Of a stretch of 64,000 nt of DNA, positions 32,822 through 42,674 are shown piece by piece. Where the stretch lies: positions 2,852,001-2,916,000 of the forward strand of contig NZ_CP139438.1 of the NCBI RefSeq assembly GCF_034258515.1, given 5' to 3'. Position numbers and translations under genes: made by a program. Position 1 is the first letter of the stretch. Each line of letters begins with the position of its first letter. Source of the DNA: Pseudarthrobacter oxydans (lineage in GTDB: Bacteria; Actinomycetota; Actinomycetes; Actinomycetales; Micrococcaceae). The notes under the pieces are model-generated. The model had not been told where the DNA came from. It worked only from the letters and a program-made list of their open reading frames with translations, and ran no database searches.

Positions 32822-33027
32822 GCCGACTTGCCCCCCGGCCTCAAAAGCATGGTGATGGCATCGACCTGGGCGTCTTGGAGAGGCGGCGCTTCACTGACAA
32901 CGCGCTGGATGTACTGTGCGATATTCGCGGCGGCAAGGTCACGCCGCGCTTTCATCAGCCCCGGGGCGTCACCCCGGCGTGCTGCTACTCCGACCGCTGC
33001 ACGGGCTTTAAGAACGTCCGCAGACAT
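32818..33027 (-). CDS. Candidate recombination directionality factor (phiRv1 Xis-like)
   Basis: A 69-residue protein with start at MSADVLKARAAVGVAARRGD. The C-terminal half, AANIAQYIQRVVSEAPPL then a short LLRPGG end, is clearly related to the 69-residue protein of element 1 (21350-21559) and matches the pattern I recall for Rv1584c, the phiRv1 directionality factor. Both are placed behind the recombinase. Such small basic proteins turn large serine integrases toward excision. Evidence is motif, size and context. An upstream start at 33054 would add nine residues. Confidence 0.6.
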   Translation of the reverse strand: MSADVLKARAAVGVAARRGDAPGLMKARRDLAAANIAQYIQRVVSEAPPLQDAQVDAITMLLRPGGKSA

Positions 33028-33208
33028 GAAAAGCTCCCTTGTGAAAAGCAGCATGTTGCTGCAACCTTCACCGGGAGCTGTTAGGCCACTTCACCAATAT
33101 GGTGCCCTGCATCTTGCGGATCATGCGTTCATGCTTCGGAACTCACTTGTGTGGAACTCGAGCAAATTCAAGAGGCTTCCGCTGCCCCTGCATACTTACA
33201 TTATAGGT

Positions 33209-33658
33209 CTAGGTCATCCACTTACAGGTCAGCTTGCCGTTGCCTGTGGTCAGAGCTTCAACCGCTGCCCTAATGCCGTATACGGCGCTCCTGCTTTGAG
33301 TTCTCCCGCAGCGGAGGCAGCAGATAGTGACAGAACCCCACTGTACGAATGGCCGCTCGACCGCGGGCCGGTCGTCAAAAGTGTCCCCGTCTCCAGGTTG
33401 GGCCAGCACATCGTAGAAAGCCTTCACCGTCGATTCCGCGAATGGGGCCTCCGCGATCATCAGGTAAACAAAAGACCCGGTGCCGTGCCCCTTGCAGCGC
33501 AGCTCTATGGCTGGCGTCCTGTTTGTATTCGCTATCGTGTGCTCTCTGACAAGAGCTAACAGTTCTGGAGCTGTGGTTATCGTCTTGAACTCATCAGGGG
33601 GATCCCCCACTGGGCCGCCGCGTGCTGTAAGCGTCACGCCCTTGGCGAAGTAGTGCAC
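33209..33658 (-). CDS. Cys-containing protein next to recombinase of element 2
   Basis: A 149-residue protein starting at the GTG two bases beyond the recombinase stop (VHYFAKGVTLTARGGPVGDP). The centre is strand-rich (IELRCKGHGTGSFVYLMIAE) and the C-terminus has TICCLRCGRTQ, a likely metal-binding knuckle. The longer frame, starting inside the recombinase gene, is not preferred. Element 1 carries a different Cys-rich protein at the same location, so both islands may keep a recombinase-linked partner. Function unknown. Confidence 0.55.
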   Translation of the reverse strand: MHYFAKGVTLTARGGPVGDPPDEFKTITTAPELLALVREHTIANTNRTPAIELRCKGHGTGSFVYLMIAEAPFAESTVKAFYDVLAQPGDGDTFDDRPAVERPFVQWGSVTICCLRCGRTQSRSAVYGIRAAVEALTTGNGKLTCKWMT

Positions 33659-33659
33659 C

Positions 33660-35102
33660 TTATCCGACCTTCCACTCGATGCGGACCCGGTTAGGATCGA
33701 ACACCCGCGGGGCGCTCCTCCGAATCGGATCCACAATAGGCACCATCAGAGCGTCAATGACTGCTCGCTGTCGTTCGAGCCCGGCCGCTTCCCACCAGCC
33801 GCGGACGTTCTCCGACGCTGTAGAAGGCACCACAGAGGCTCGGGCAGCTATCGCCAAGTCATGACTAATCGCTTCCAGCCTGGATCCCACGCGCTGGTTT
33901 ATTGTTTCCAACTGCTTACGGGTAGTAAGGCCATCTGCGAAGCTGTCGGCTGCTTCGTCCATCCTGGCCCGCAACGTCGCCGCCTCGCTCTGTAAAGCAT
34001 GCTGCTGCTCAGCATCTCGAGGGTCATTCAGTCTGGCGAGCACACCGGGCGTATTTAGACGCGCAATCACGGTTTCAGAAATGAGGTGCTCCACTGGTTC
34101 CGCCATTTGGAACGCGTGTCCCGATCCTGTGCTGGGGCATTTGTAGTAGAACTTGTCGCGAGATGTTCCTCCCCCGGCGCGGGAAGATGTTTTCATTGCT
34201 CCCCCGCAGTTTCCACACCGCAGCAGCCCGGCCAACAGGTGTTTCACGCGGGAGTCTGTCTGAGAACGTCGGGACGGGTTTGTGATGATCGCACAGACCG
34301 CCCGCCATTGGTCCTCGGTAATAATTGGCGGAAACGAGGATATTCCCACTACTTCGCCTCGATAAGCGGAAAGCCCCGCGTTTGTAGGCCGCAGGAGAAG
34401 GTTCCGGACGCTCGTAGAGGTCCATTTCTGTCCCCGCCGAGTGGAGACACAGCGGGCGTTCAAATCTTTCACTATGGAGCCTATGCTGGCCCCGGCAATG
34501 GTAGCTTCTATAGCCTTCCGGATCTCTGCAGCGTCCGCCTCCACGACAATGGCCTCTTTGTCCTTCAAAACCCAACCAAACGGCACAGGACCGCCCGAGA
34601 ACGCTCCAGCCTGCGCGAGCTGCAGCTTCTTGCGGACAATGCGTTCGGATTTGTGTTCAGACTCGTACCTAGCCCAAGCTCCGAGCGTCCGGGCGACCGC
34701 CCGGCCAGACGGCGTGCTCAGATCGATCTCCCCTGCCCTTGCCGTGTGCGTTGCAATGCCGTGCTTCTCAGAAAGGTCAATGTATTCCTCAAGTTCGCGA
34801 GGCGACCGGTGGAGCCGATCTGTGTGCCAGGCGATGACCCTGCTCACGATGCCGCGCCTCATTGCCTCGAGAAGCGCACGGTACTGCGGCCGTGCTTTCC
34901 CGCTGAACGCACTTATGTCGTTGTCCACGAACACATGGGCGACTTCCCAGCCGAGCGCCTGGGCAACTTCCCGACAATCTTCTTCCTGGCGCTGCACGCC
35001 TAAACCGGCTCCTTCCCGGTCCTTTGAGATGCGGCAGTAGATCGCTGCTCTTACTGCAGGCGCCGGCTTTGTGGTCATGTAATAAGCGTAGTGCTTTGAC
35101 AT
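33660..35102 (-). CDS. Large serine recombinase (integrase) of element 2
   Basis: A large serine recombinase of 472-480 residues. Catalytic region AAIYCRISKDREG with the nucleophile Ser in YCRIS, then GLGVQRQEEDCREVA, WHTDRLHRSP and the E-helix; a Recombinase domain (FSGGPVPFGWVLKD), a zinc ribbon LLRCGNCGGAM and a coiled coil ending FDPNRVRIEW. Two starts are possible, ATG at 35102 (7 bases from the core) or 35078; neither has a clear ribosome binding site. The gene runs in the direction of cpaF, so transcription of the Tad operon will enter it. The frame open to 35210 includes cpaF bases out of frame and is not used. Confidence 0.96.
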   Translation of the reverse strand: MSKHYAYYMTTKPAPAVRAAIYCRISKDREGAGLGVQRQEEDCREVAQALGWEVAHVFVDNDISAFSGKARPQYRALLEAMRRGIVSRVIAWHTDRLHRSPRELEEYIDLSEKHGIATHTARAGEIDLSTPSGRAVARTLGAWARYESEHKSERIVRKKLQLAQAGAFSGGPVPFGWVLKDKEAIVVEADAAEIRKAIEATIAGASIGSIVKDLNARCVSTRRGQKWTSTSVRNLLLRPTNAGLSAYRGEVVGISSFPPIITEDQWRAVCAIITNPSRRSQTDSRVKHLLAGLLRCGNCGGAMKTSSRAGGGTSRDKFYYKCPSTGSGHAFQMAEPVEHLISETVIARLNTPGVLARLNDPRDAEQQHALQSEAATLRARMDEAADSFADGLTTRKQLETINQRVGSRLEAISHDLAIAARASVVPSTASENVRGWWEAAGLERQRAVIDALMVPIVDPIRRSAPRVFDPNRVRIEWKVG

Positions 35103-35124
35103 CAAGAACGCTTGAGATGTTTTC
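35098..35124. other. Right attachment junction of element 2
   Basis: Hybrid of element sequence (left) and cpaF codons (right; AGENISS on the minus strand). Core CGCT at 35109-35112. Joining both element sides gives a candidate attP with the imperfect dyad GACATAGAAC and GTTCTTGATGTC around the core, as expected for a serine integrase site. Confidence 0.85.
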
Positions 35125-36084
35125 TCCCGCGAGCAGGGGCAGGGTGCAGATCTTCGTGACGGCGTCGTGTGCTGAATTTGCATGGACGGTGCACATGCCT
35201 GGAAGGCCACTGTTTAAAGCGATCAGCATGTCCAGGCTCTCCGCCTCACGGACCTCGCCCACCACCAGCCGGTCGGGCCGCATGCGAAGGGCTTCCTTGA
35301 CCAACCGGCGAAGCGGGATCTCGCCTTCACCCTCCAGGTTCGGCTGCCGGCATTGGAGGCCGACGACGTCGCGCAGGGGAAACTGCAGTTCGAAGATCTC
35401 CTCAACGGTGATCACACGTTCCCGGCTGCCGATGCTCGCTGCCAGGCAGTTCAGCATCGTGGTCTTGCCGGCCTGGGTTGCACCGGAAACCAGGATGTTG
35501 AGGCCGCTTGATACGGCTGCACCCAGGAAACGGGCTGACTGCGGCGTGAGCGTGCCGAGCTCGACGAGATGTTCAAGGCGGCTGGCCTTCACCACGAACT
35601 TCCTGATGTTCACTGCCCAGTGCTTGCGTGTCACATCGGGAATGACGACGTGCAGCCTGGAGCCATCGGGAAGTGCTGCGTCCACAAAGGGAGACGACAT
35701 GTCCAGGCGGCGCCCTGAGCTCTTGAGCATCCTCTCCACCAGGTCCCGGACCTGCTGCTCGGTGAGGCTCAGGGAGGTAAGTTCCGATTCGCCGTTGCGG
35801 GCCACAAAAATTTCATTGGGCGCATTGAGCCAGATCTCCTCAATTGAGGGATCGTCCAGCAGGGGCTGCAGCACGCCGAAGCCGGCAACAGCATCGAAGA
35901 GGAACCGGCGCGCTGCATCGAGTGGACCAATGGGAGGAAGAGGTCCCATGAGCGCTCGCTCGTCGTAGTCCGTAACCGCTGCCTCAACAAGCCGGCGCAC
36001 CTCACCAGCCTGGTGCAGCGGATCCAGCCCTCGACGACGGATCAGCTCACGGACCTCGTCCTCGACAATTCCAAGCGCGTCCAT
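35109..36084 (-). pseudogene. cpaF: cpaF/tadA 5' part, cut off by element 2
   Basis: The first 325 codons or so of the Tad pilus secretion ATPase. Visible are the N-terminal domain, Walker A in SGATQAGKTTML, the Asp box EEIFELQFPL, Walker B in VVGEVREAESLDML and the His-box CTVHANSAHDAV. The frame leaves cpaF at AGENISS and continues into element sequence out of context to 34789. The lost C-terminal 83 residues are at 25285-25536. The start at 36084 has GGGGAACG upstream; longer starts are unsupported. The ATP-binding core is kept, but the truncated protein fused to foreign sequence is unlikely to work. Confidence 0.93.
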
Positions 36085-36372
36085 ACGTTCCCCAATACAA
36101 CTGCCGCCCCCGGCGGAGGCAGTGCAACTGGGATAAAGACTAGGGACCATACAACATGCTGCCAAGTCATAAGGATTGTCTGTGGATAAGCGCAAGATAG
36201 CCACAGGATCAACACATGCACCATCAGCACCACTGTTTCCACCAGCAACACGGTGCTATGGTGAGCGCGTTAAGTGTCAAAAACCCCTGTCCGTCCGGTT
36301 CCTGGGGGAACCAGCCGGAACAGCAACCCAGATGAGGGCTCGTGGGAGCGCCTCATTGTCTCCGGAGCCAAT

Positions 36373-39258
36373 ATGAAACGGAACCTGTCTCAGTCCCGTC
36401 GCCCCGTCAGGAAGTCCCTTGGGATCGTTCTGCTGGCCGCTTCCCTGGTGGCCGGCCCAGGCCTGGCGGGTATTGCCTCCGCCGTTGAGCCTGCCCCGAC
36501 GCCGACAACTTCCTCGCCGACGAGTGATCCGTCGCAAACTGTTTCACCTTCTCCGTCGGTCTCTACGCCGCCCCCTTCTCCCGAAGAAACAGCACCGGCG
36601 GCAGCGCCGGCCGCCCCGCCCACTGCAGAGGCTACCCAGTCCATGGCGGAAGCAGTCGGCGTCGGCGGAGCTGAGATGGGGCAGCGGTCCGCCCGCGTCA
36701 CGGCCTCGGCTCCCTCGGACTCGTTCAAGCGGCTGAGCACGGAGTCACTGTCCACCGAAGGCACCTGGATGCCCACTTTTGGCATCCAGGGACTGGACGT
36801 GAGCGGCCACCAACCGAGCGTGGACTGGCAGCAGCAGTGGAATATGGGCGCTCGTTTTGCTTACGTAAAGGCCACTGAAGGCAATTACTACACGAACCCC
36901 TCCTACGGCCCCCAGTACCAGGGGTCCCGCAACGTTGGAATGATTCGGGGCGCCTATCACTTCGCCATACCCAACTGGTCTTCCGGAGCGGACCAGGCGC
37001 GCTACTTCGTGCAAAACGGCGGGGGCTGGTCCGCCGACGGGTACACCATGCCGCCCGTCCTGGACTTCGAATTCAACCCGTACGAGGGACGCACCATCAA
37101 CGGGTTCTACTTCGGCAATACCTGCTACAACATGGCCCCAGCCCAGCTGCAATCCTGGGTTCGGGATTTTGGCAACACCATGCAGGCGCTGACCGGCAGG
37201 CTCCCGGTTATCTACACCAATACAAGCTGGTGGAACCAGTGCCTGGGAAATCCGGCCGGTTTTGGTGACTATCCCCTGTGGGTTGCGGCGTACCCAAGCT
37301 CTCCCACGAACAACGCCGGCCCGGTACCCACCGCCAGCTGGGGTACTTACAGCATGTGGCAGTACAGCAGCACCGGCCCCTTCGCCGGCGACTCCAATGT
37401 CTGGAACGGGGATTACGCGGGCTTGAAGGCATTTGCCTCAAGCGGCATCCCTCCTGCCGCGACCAGGGCCATTGATGCGCTCCGGTCATCCATGCCGTCG
37501 CTCGGAGCACAGACTTCTGACACGATCTGCGGGCTTAGGGATGGAGGCTGTTTTAGGGGCTACCAATCGGGAATCGTTATGTGGTCCTCCTTGTCAGGTG
37601 CCCAGCCGAGCATGATCGGGCCAATCCGCGATTCCTGGGCAAGGACTGGATTCGAGAACGGCCAGATGGGATATCCGGTCTCGGCTGTCATTTGCGGGAT
37701 CAAGAACGGCGGCTGCTTCCAGAACTATCAAGGTGGATCAATCATGTGGTCGCCGGCGTCGCCGGCATCGCAGGTACCTTTCGGAGCGATCCGAGACTAT
37801 TGGGCAGCCCAGGGGTACGAAAATGGCGCTCTGGGCTACCCCACAAGCGATCAGACATGTGGGCTCAAGAACGGCGGCTGCTTCCAGCTCTTCCAGGCTG
37901 GTTCTGTCCTCTGGAGCCCTGCCACAGGTGCCCGCCTGGTGAAGACAGGACCGCTCCTCGATGCCTGGTCCCGGGCGGGATTTGAGAACGGCCTGCTCGG
38001 CTACCCGAAATCGGAGGCCACCTGCAGCAGCTCAGCCTGCACCCAGGACTTCAGCGGTGGCGTTATTGCCTGGACGCCAACCTCAGGCGCCTGGCCTGTC
38101 TTCATGGGAATGGGCGAGACCTGGAAAGCGGCCAGGACGAACGGGGAACCCATCGGGTTCCCCGTGGCAGGGGAAGTCTGTGGCCTGCGGGAAGGCGGCT
38201 GCTATCAACTGTTCCAGGGCGGGACACTTATGTTCTCCCCGGCCCGCGGTGCCTTTACCCTTACCGGCCGCTTGCTGGATTACTGGCAGAAGTCCGGCTT
38301 TGAGAACGGCCGGCTGGGCTACCCGGCCGGCGCCGCGAGCTGCGGCGGAGTGCAGATCGAGTGCCGGCAGGCGTTTGAAAAGGGCGTTGTGGGCTACTCA
38401 GCCAGCACGCCCCCGGAAACGGTTCCTGCCGGTCCCCTGGCGGCAGGCTGGGAGCGTCTGGGGTGGGGCGCAGGAACCCTCGGCTACCCCGCATCTCCGC
38501 AGTATTGCGGGCTCAAGGACGGCGGCTGCTTCCAGATGTTTACCAAGGGCGCGCTTATGTACTCGCCGCTTACAGGGGCCCAGCCCAGCATTTGGGGACC
38601 GATCCGGGATCTGTGGCAGAAAACCGGCTTCGAGAACGGGGTACTGGGCTACCCTGCCTCCGACGTCATCTGCGGCCTCGTTGACGGCGGCTGCTTCCAG
38701 AACTACTCCACCGGGACCGTCATGTGGTCTCCTGCAACCGGAGCGAACGCCGTGATGTTCGGCCCCGTCCGGGATGCTTGGGTGGGCTCCGGATTTGAAG
38801 GCGGGAAGCTTGGTTACCCTGTCAGTGCACTGGTTTGCGGGCTCAAGAACAGCGGCTGCTTCCAGAACTTCGCCAGGGGAACGGTCATGTACTCGCCCAC
38901 AACCGGGGCACATGCGATGACTTCAACGCCGATCAGGGAGCGGTGGGCGGCAACAGGCTACGAGTCAGGGTCATTGGGCTACCCCACAAGTGCCACAATC
39001 TGCGGCCTGAGGAACGGCGGCTGCTTCCAGAACTTCGAGAAGGGCACGGTGATGTGGTCCTCGGGAAGCGGCGCCCACCTTATGGTGCCGGGCCCGATCC
39101 AGCAGAGCTGGGCCAGCCAGGGCTTCGAAAACGGAACACTCGCCTACCCCACCAGCAGCCAGACGTGCACAGTCGACAGGACATCCTGCAGCCAGACGTT
39201 CCAGGGAGGAAGCATCAGCTGGACCGCCTCCGGTGGAGCGACAATCCGGCTGAACTAG
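36373..39258 (+). CDS. Secreted GH25 muramidase with LGFP-type repeats
   Basis: A 961-residue exported protein. A signal peptide (basic start, then LGIVLLAASLVAGPGLAG, ending IASA) is followed by a Pro/Thr/Ser-rich linker. The GH25 lysozyme domain runs from about residue 140 to 350 (GLDVSGHQPSVDW, YVKATEGNYY, VLDFEFNPYEG). Then come eleven repeats of about 54 residues, each with a GYENG/GFENG-type core, a Y/FPxS motif and most with a Cys pair (CGLKNGGCFQ). LGFP repeats bind cell-wall polymers, so the enzyme should cleave and stay attached to the cell wall. The start has CCGGAG nine bases upstream. It is divergent from cpaF and ends at a strong terminator. Confidence 0.93.
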   Translation: MKRNLSQSRRPVRKSLGIVLLAASLVAGPGLAGIASAVEPAPTPTTSSPTSDPSQTVSPSPSVSTPPPSPEETAPAAAPAAPPTAEATQSMAEAVGVGGAEMGQRSARVTASAPSDSFKRLSTESLSTEGTWMPTFGIQGLDVSGHQPSVDWQQQWNMGARFAYVKATEGNYYTNPSYGPQYQGSRNVGMIRGAYHFAIPNWSSGADQARYFVQNGGGWSADGYTMPPVLDFEFNPYEGRTINGFYFGNTCYNMAPAQLQSWVRDFGNTMQALTGRLPVIYTNTSWWNQCLGNPAGFGDYPLWVAAYPSSPTNNAGPVPTASWGTYSMWQYSSTGPFAGDSNVWNGDYAGLKAFASSGIPPAATRAIDALRSSMPSLGAQTSDTICGLRDGGCFRGYQSGIVMWSSLSGAQPSMIGPIRDSWARTGFENGQMGYPVSAVICGIKNGGCFQNYQGGSIMWSPASPASQVPFGAIRDYWAAQGYENGALGYPTSDQTCGLKNGGCFQLFQAGSVLWSPATGARLVKTGPLLDAWSRAGFENGLLGYPKSEATCSSSACTQDFSGGVIAWTPTSGAWPVFMGMGETWKAARTNGEPIGFPVAGEVCGLREGGCYQLFQGGTLMFSPARGAFTLTGRLLDYWQKSGFENGRLGYPAGAASCGGVQIECRQAFEKGVVGYSASTPPETVPAGPLAAGWERLGWGAGTLGYPASPQYCGLKDGGCFQMFTKGALMYSPLTGAQPSIWGPIRDLWQKTGFENGVLGYPASDVICGLVDGGCFQNYSTGTVMWSPATGANAVMFGPVRDAWVGSGFEGGKLGYPVSALVCGLKNSGCFQNFARGTVMYSPTTGAHAMTSTPIRERWAATGYESGSLGYPTSATICGLRNGGCFQNFEKGTVMWSSGSGAHLMVPGPIQQSWASQGFENGTLAYPTSSQTCTVDRTSCSQTFQGGSISWTASGGATIRLN

Positions 39259-39266
39259 CCAGGCGA

Positions 39267-39310
39267 TAACGAAGAGCGGGACCCGGATCTCCGGGTCCCG
39301 CTCTTCGTTA
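39267..39310. terminator. Perfect 21-bp hairpin between convergent genes
   Basis: Two 21-base arms pair perfectly around a two-base loop, beginning TAACGAAGAGCGGG. It lies between the stop of the GH25 gene and the end of the convergent rmlA gene and should terminate both. Confidence 0.9.
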
Positions 39311-39321
39311 TGGACTATGTT

Positions 39322-41245
<1,924 letters not shown>

Positions 41246-41249
41246 ACGA

Positions 41250-42674
41250 ATGCCGATCGAATTTTCCAAAAAGCTCGCCGCACACGAAACGCCCATTCCC
41301 GGCGTCGTGCTCTATGACCTCCCGGTCCACGGTGACAACAGAGGTTGGTTCAAGGAAAACTGGCAGCGGGAGAAGATGCTGGAAATCGGACTGCCGGATT
41401 TCCGGCCGGTCCAAAACAACATCTCCTTCAACGAAAAGGCCGGGACCACCCGCGGCATCCACGCAGAACCATGGGACAAGTTCATCTCGGTCGCAACGGG
41501 CCGGATCTTCGGTGCCTGGGTTGACCTCCGCGAAGGCCCCACTTTTGGTGCAGTCTTCACGGCGGAAATTGACCCGAGCCAGGCCATTTTCATTCCCCGC
41601 GGCGTAGGCAATGCCTTCCAAACCCTTGAGGACAACACTGCATACTCCTACCTCGTAAACGACCACTGGTCCGCTGACGCGCAGGGGCAGTACACCTTCC
41701 TGAACCTCGCGGATGAAACAGCTGCCATCGGCTGGCCGATTCCGCTGGAACAGGCGGAGCTTTCCGACAAGGATAGGGCGCATCCAGTGATGGCTGACGT
41801 CACCCCGATGCCGGCCAGGAAGATCCTCGTAATCGGTGCAGACGGGCAGTTGGGCAAGGCGCTGCGGAAGCTGTACGACGGCGACCCATCCGTCGAGTTC
41901 GCGTCCAGGGCCGAGTTCGACCTCACCACCGCGGAATCCTTCAGCAGCCGCAACTGGAAGAACTACACGGCGATCATCAACGCGTCCGCCTACACGGCGG
42001 TCGATGCTGCGGAAACTGCTGAAGGACGTGCGGCCGCCTGGAACGTAAATGTCACGGCCGTCGCGCAATTGGCCAGGACCGCCGTCGAGCACAACCTCAC
42101 ACTGGTGCATGTCTCGTCGGACTACGTTTTTGACGGCTCCCGCCGCGTTCACGACGAGAACGAGCCCTTCGCCCCGCTCGGCGTTTACGGCCAGACCAAG
42201 GCCGCCGGCGACGCCATCGTGAGCGTTGTTCCCCGCCACTACATCGTGCGGACGAGCTGGGTCATCGGAGCCGGCAACAACTTTGTCCGGACCATGGCTT
42301 CCCTGGCGGAACGCGGCGTAGCACCATCAGTGGTCAACGACCAGATCGGCCGGCTGAGCTTTACCCAGGACATCGCCGCCGGCATCAAGCACCTGTTGGA
42401 GCACGAAGCTGAATATGGCGTCTATAACCTCAGCAATGAGGGTGAGCCGCAGTCATGGGCCGACATTGCCGCCGACGTCTACGAGCTGTCGGGCAGCCCA
42501 AGGGAAGCGGTGAGCGGAGTTACCACCGAAGAATACTTCAGCGGTAAAACCGCCGCGCCCCGCCCCCTCGCAAGCACGTTGGACTTGACGAAGATCAAAG
42601 CGACGGGCTTTGAGCCGGCCTCCTCCAGCAACCGGTTGGCCGAATACTTGAAGAATGAGTTGATCAACCCGTGA
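41250..42674 (+). CDS. Fused dTDP-4-keto-6-deoxyglucose epimerase-reductase (RmlC-RmlD)
   Basis: A 474-residue two-domain enzyme. Residues 1-185 are an RmlC-like cupin (DNRGWFKENWQ, TTRGIHAEPWDKF, FIPRGVGNAF) and residues 190-474 an RmlD-like reductase (ILVIGADGQLGKALR, YTAVDAAE, VHVSSDYVFDG, YGQTKAAGD). Together they carry out 3,5-epimerisation and NADPH-dependent reduction to dTDP-L-rhamnose. In the cupin part the usual RGLHYQ has become RGIHAEP; the catalytic His is kept, the Tyr position differs. Fusion of the two steps is known from Micrococcaceae and streptomycetes as a minority arrangement. Next gene overlaps by four bases. Confidence 0.93.
   Translation: MPIEFSKKLAAHETPIPGVVLYDLPVHGDNRGWFKENWQREKMLEIGLPDFRPVQNNISFNEKAGTTRGIHAEPWDKFISVATGRIFGAWVDLREGPTFGAVFTAEIDPSQAIFIPRGVGNAFQTLEDNTAYSYLVNDHWSADAQGQYTFLNLADETAAIGWPIPLEQAELSDKDRAHPVMADVTPMPARKILVIGADGQLGKALRKLYDGDPSVEFASRAEFDLTTAESFSSRNWKNYTAIINASAYTAVDAAETAEGRAAAWNVNVTAVAQLARTAVEHNLTLVHVSSDYVFDGSRRVHDENEPFAPLGVYGQTKAAGDAIVSVVPRHYIVRTSWVIGAGNNFVRTMASLAERGVAPSVVNDQIGRLSFTQDIAAGIKHLLEHEAEYGVYNLSNEGEPQSWADIAADVYELSGSPREAVSGVTTEEYFSGKTAAPRPLASTLDLTKIKATGFEPASSSNRLAEYLKNELINP

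Larger units (their letters stand above)
25533..35112. mobile_element. Element 2: serine-recombinase island integrated in cpaF
   Basis: An integrated element of about 9.6 kb. Ends are fixed by the split cpaF gene; the shared core is CGCT on the plus strand (25533-25536 and 35109-35112). From the right end: serine recombinase, Cys-containing protein, directionality-factor candidate, small protein, replication-like protein, small proteins, possible packaging protein, HK97-type major capsid protein, capsid-linked small protein, Panacea/GNAT toxin-antitoxin pair and a pentapeptide-repeat-like membrane protein. No portal, protease, large terminase, tail or lysis genes are seen, so it should depend on a helper phage for particles. 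Confidence 0.92.

Noticed and set aside
12082..35112. One single large prophage covering both islands
   Set aside because: tadB and the flanking parts of tadC and cpaF (23578-25532) are normal operon sequence between the islands, and each island has its own recombinase and junction pair.
34789..36204. CpaF as an intact 471-residue gene
   Set aside because: The last 107 codons are element sequence out of the recombinase frame; the real C-terminus is found 9.6 kb away next to tadB.
37500..39258. Tandem repeats in the DNA that could suggest CRISPR
   Set aside because: The repeat unit is about 160 bases, imperfect, and codes for LGFP-type protein repeats in frame; no short identical repeats with unique spacers exist anywhere in the window.
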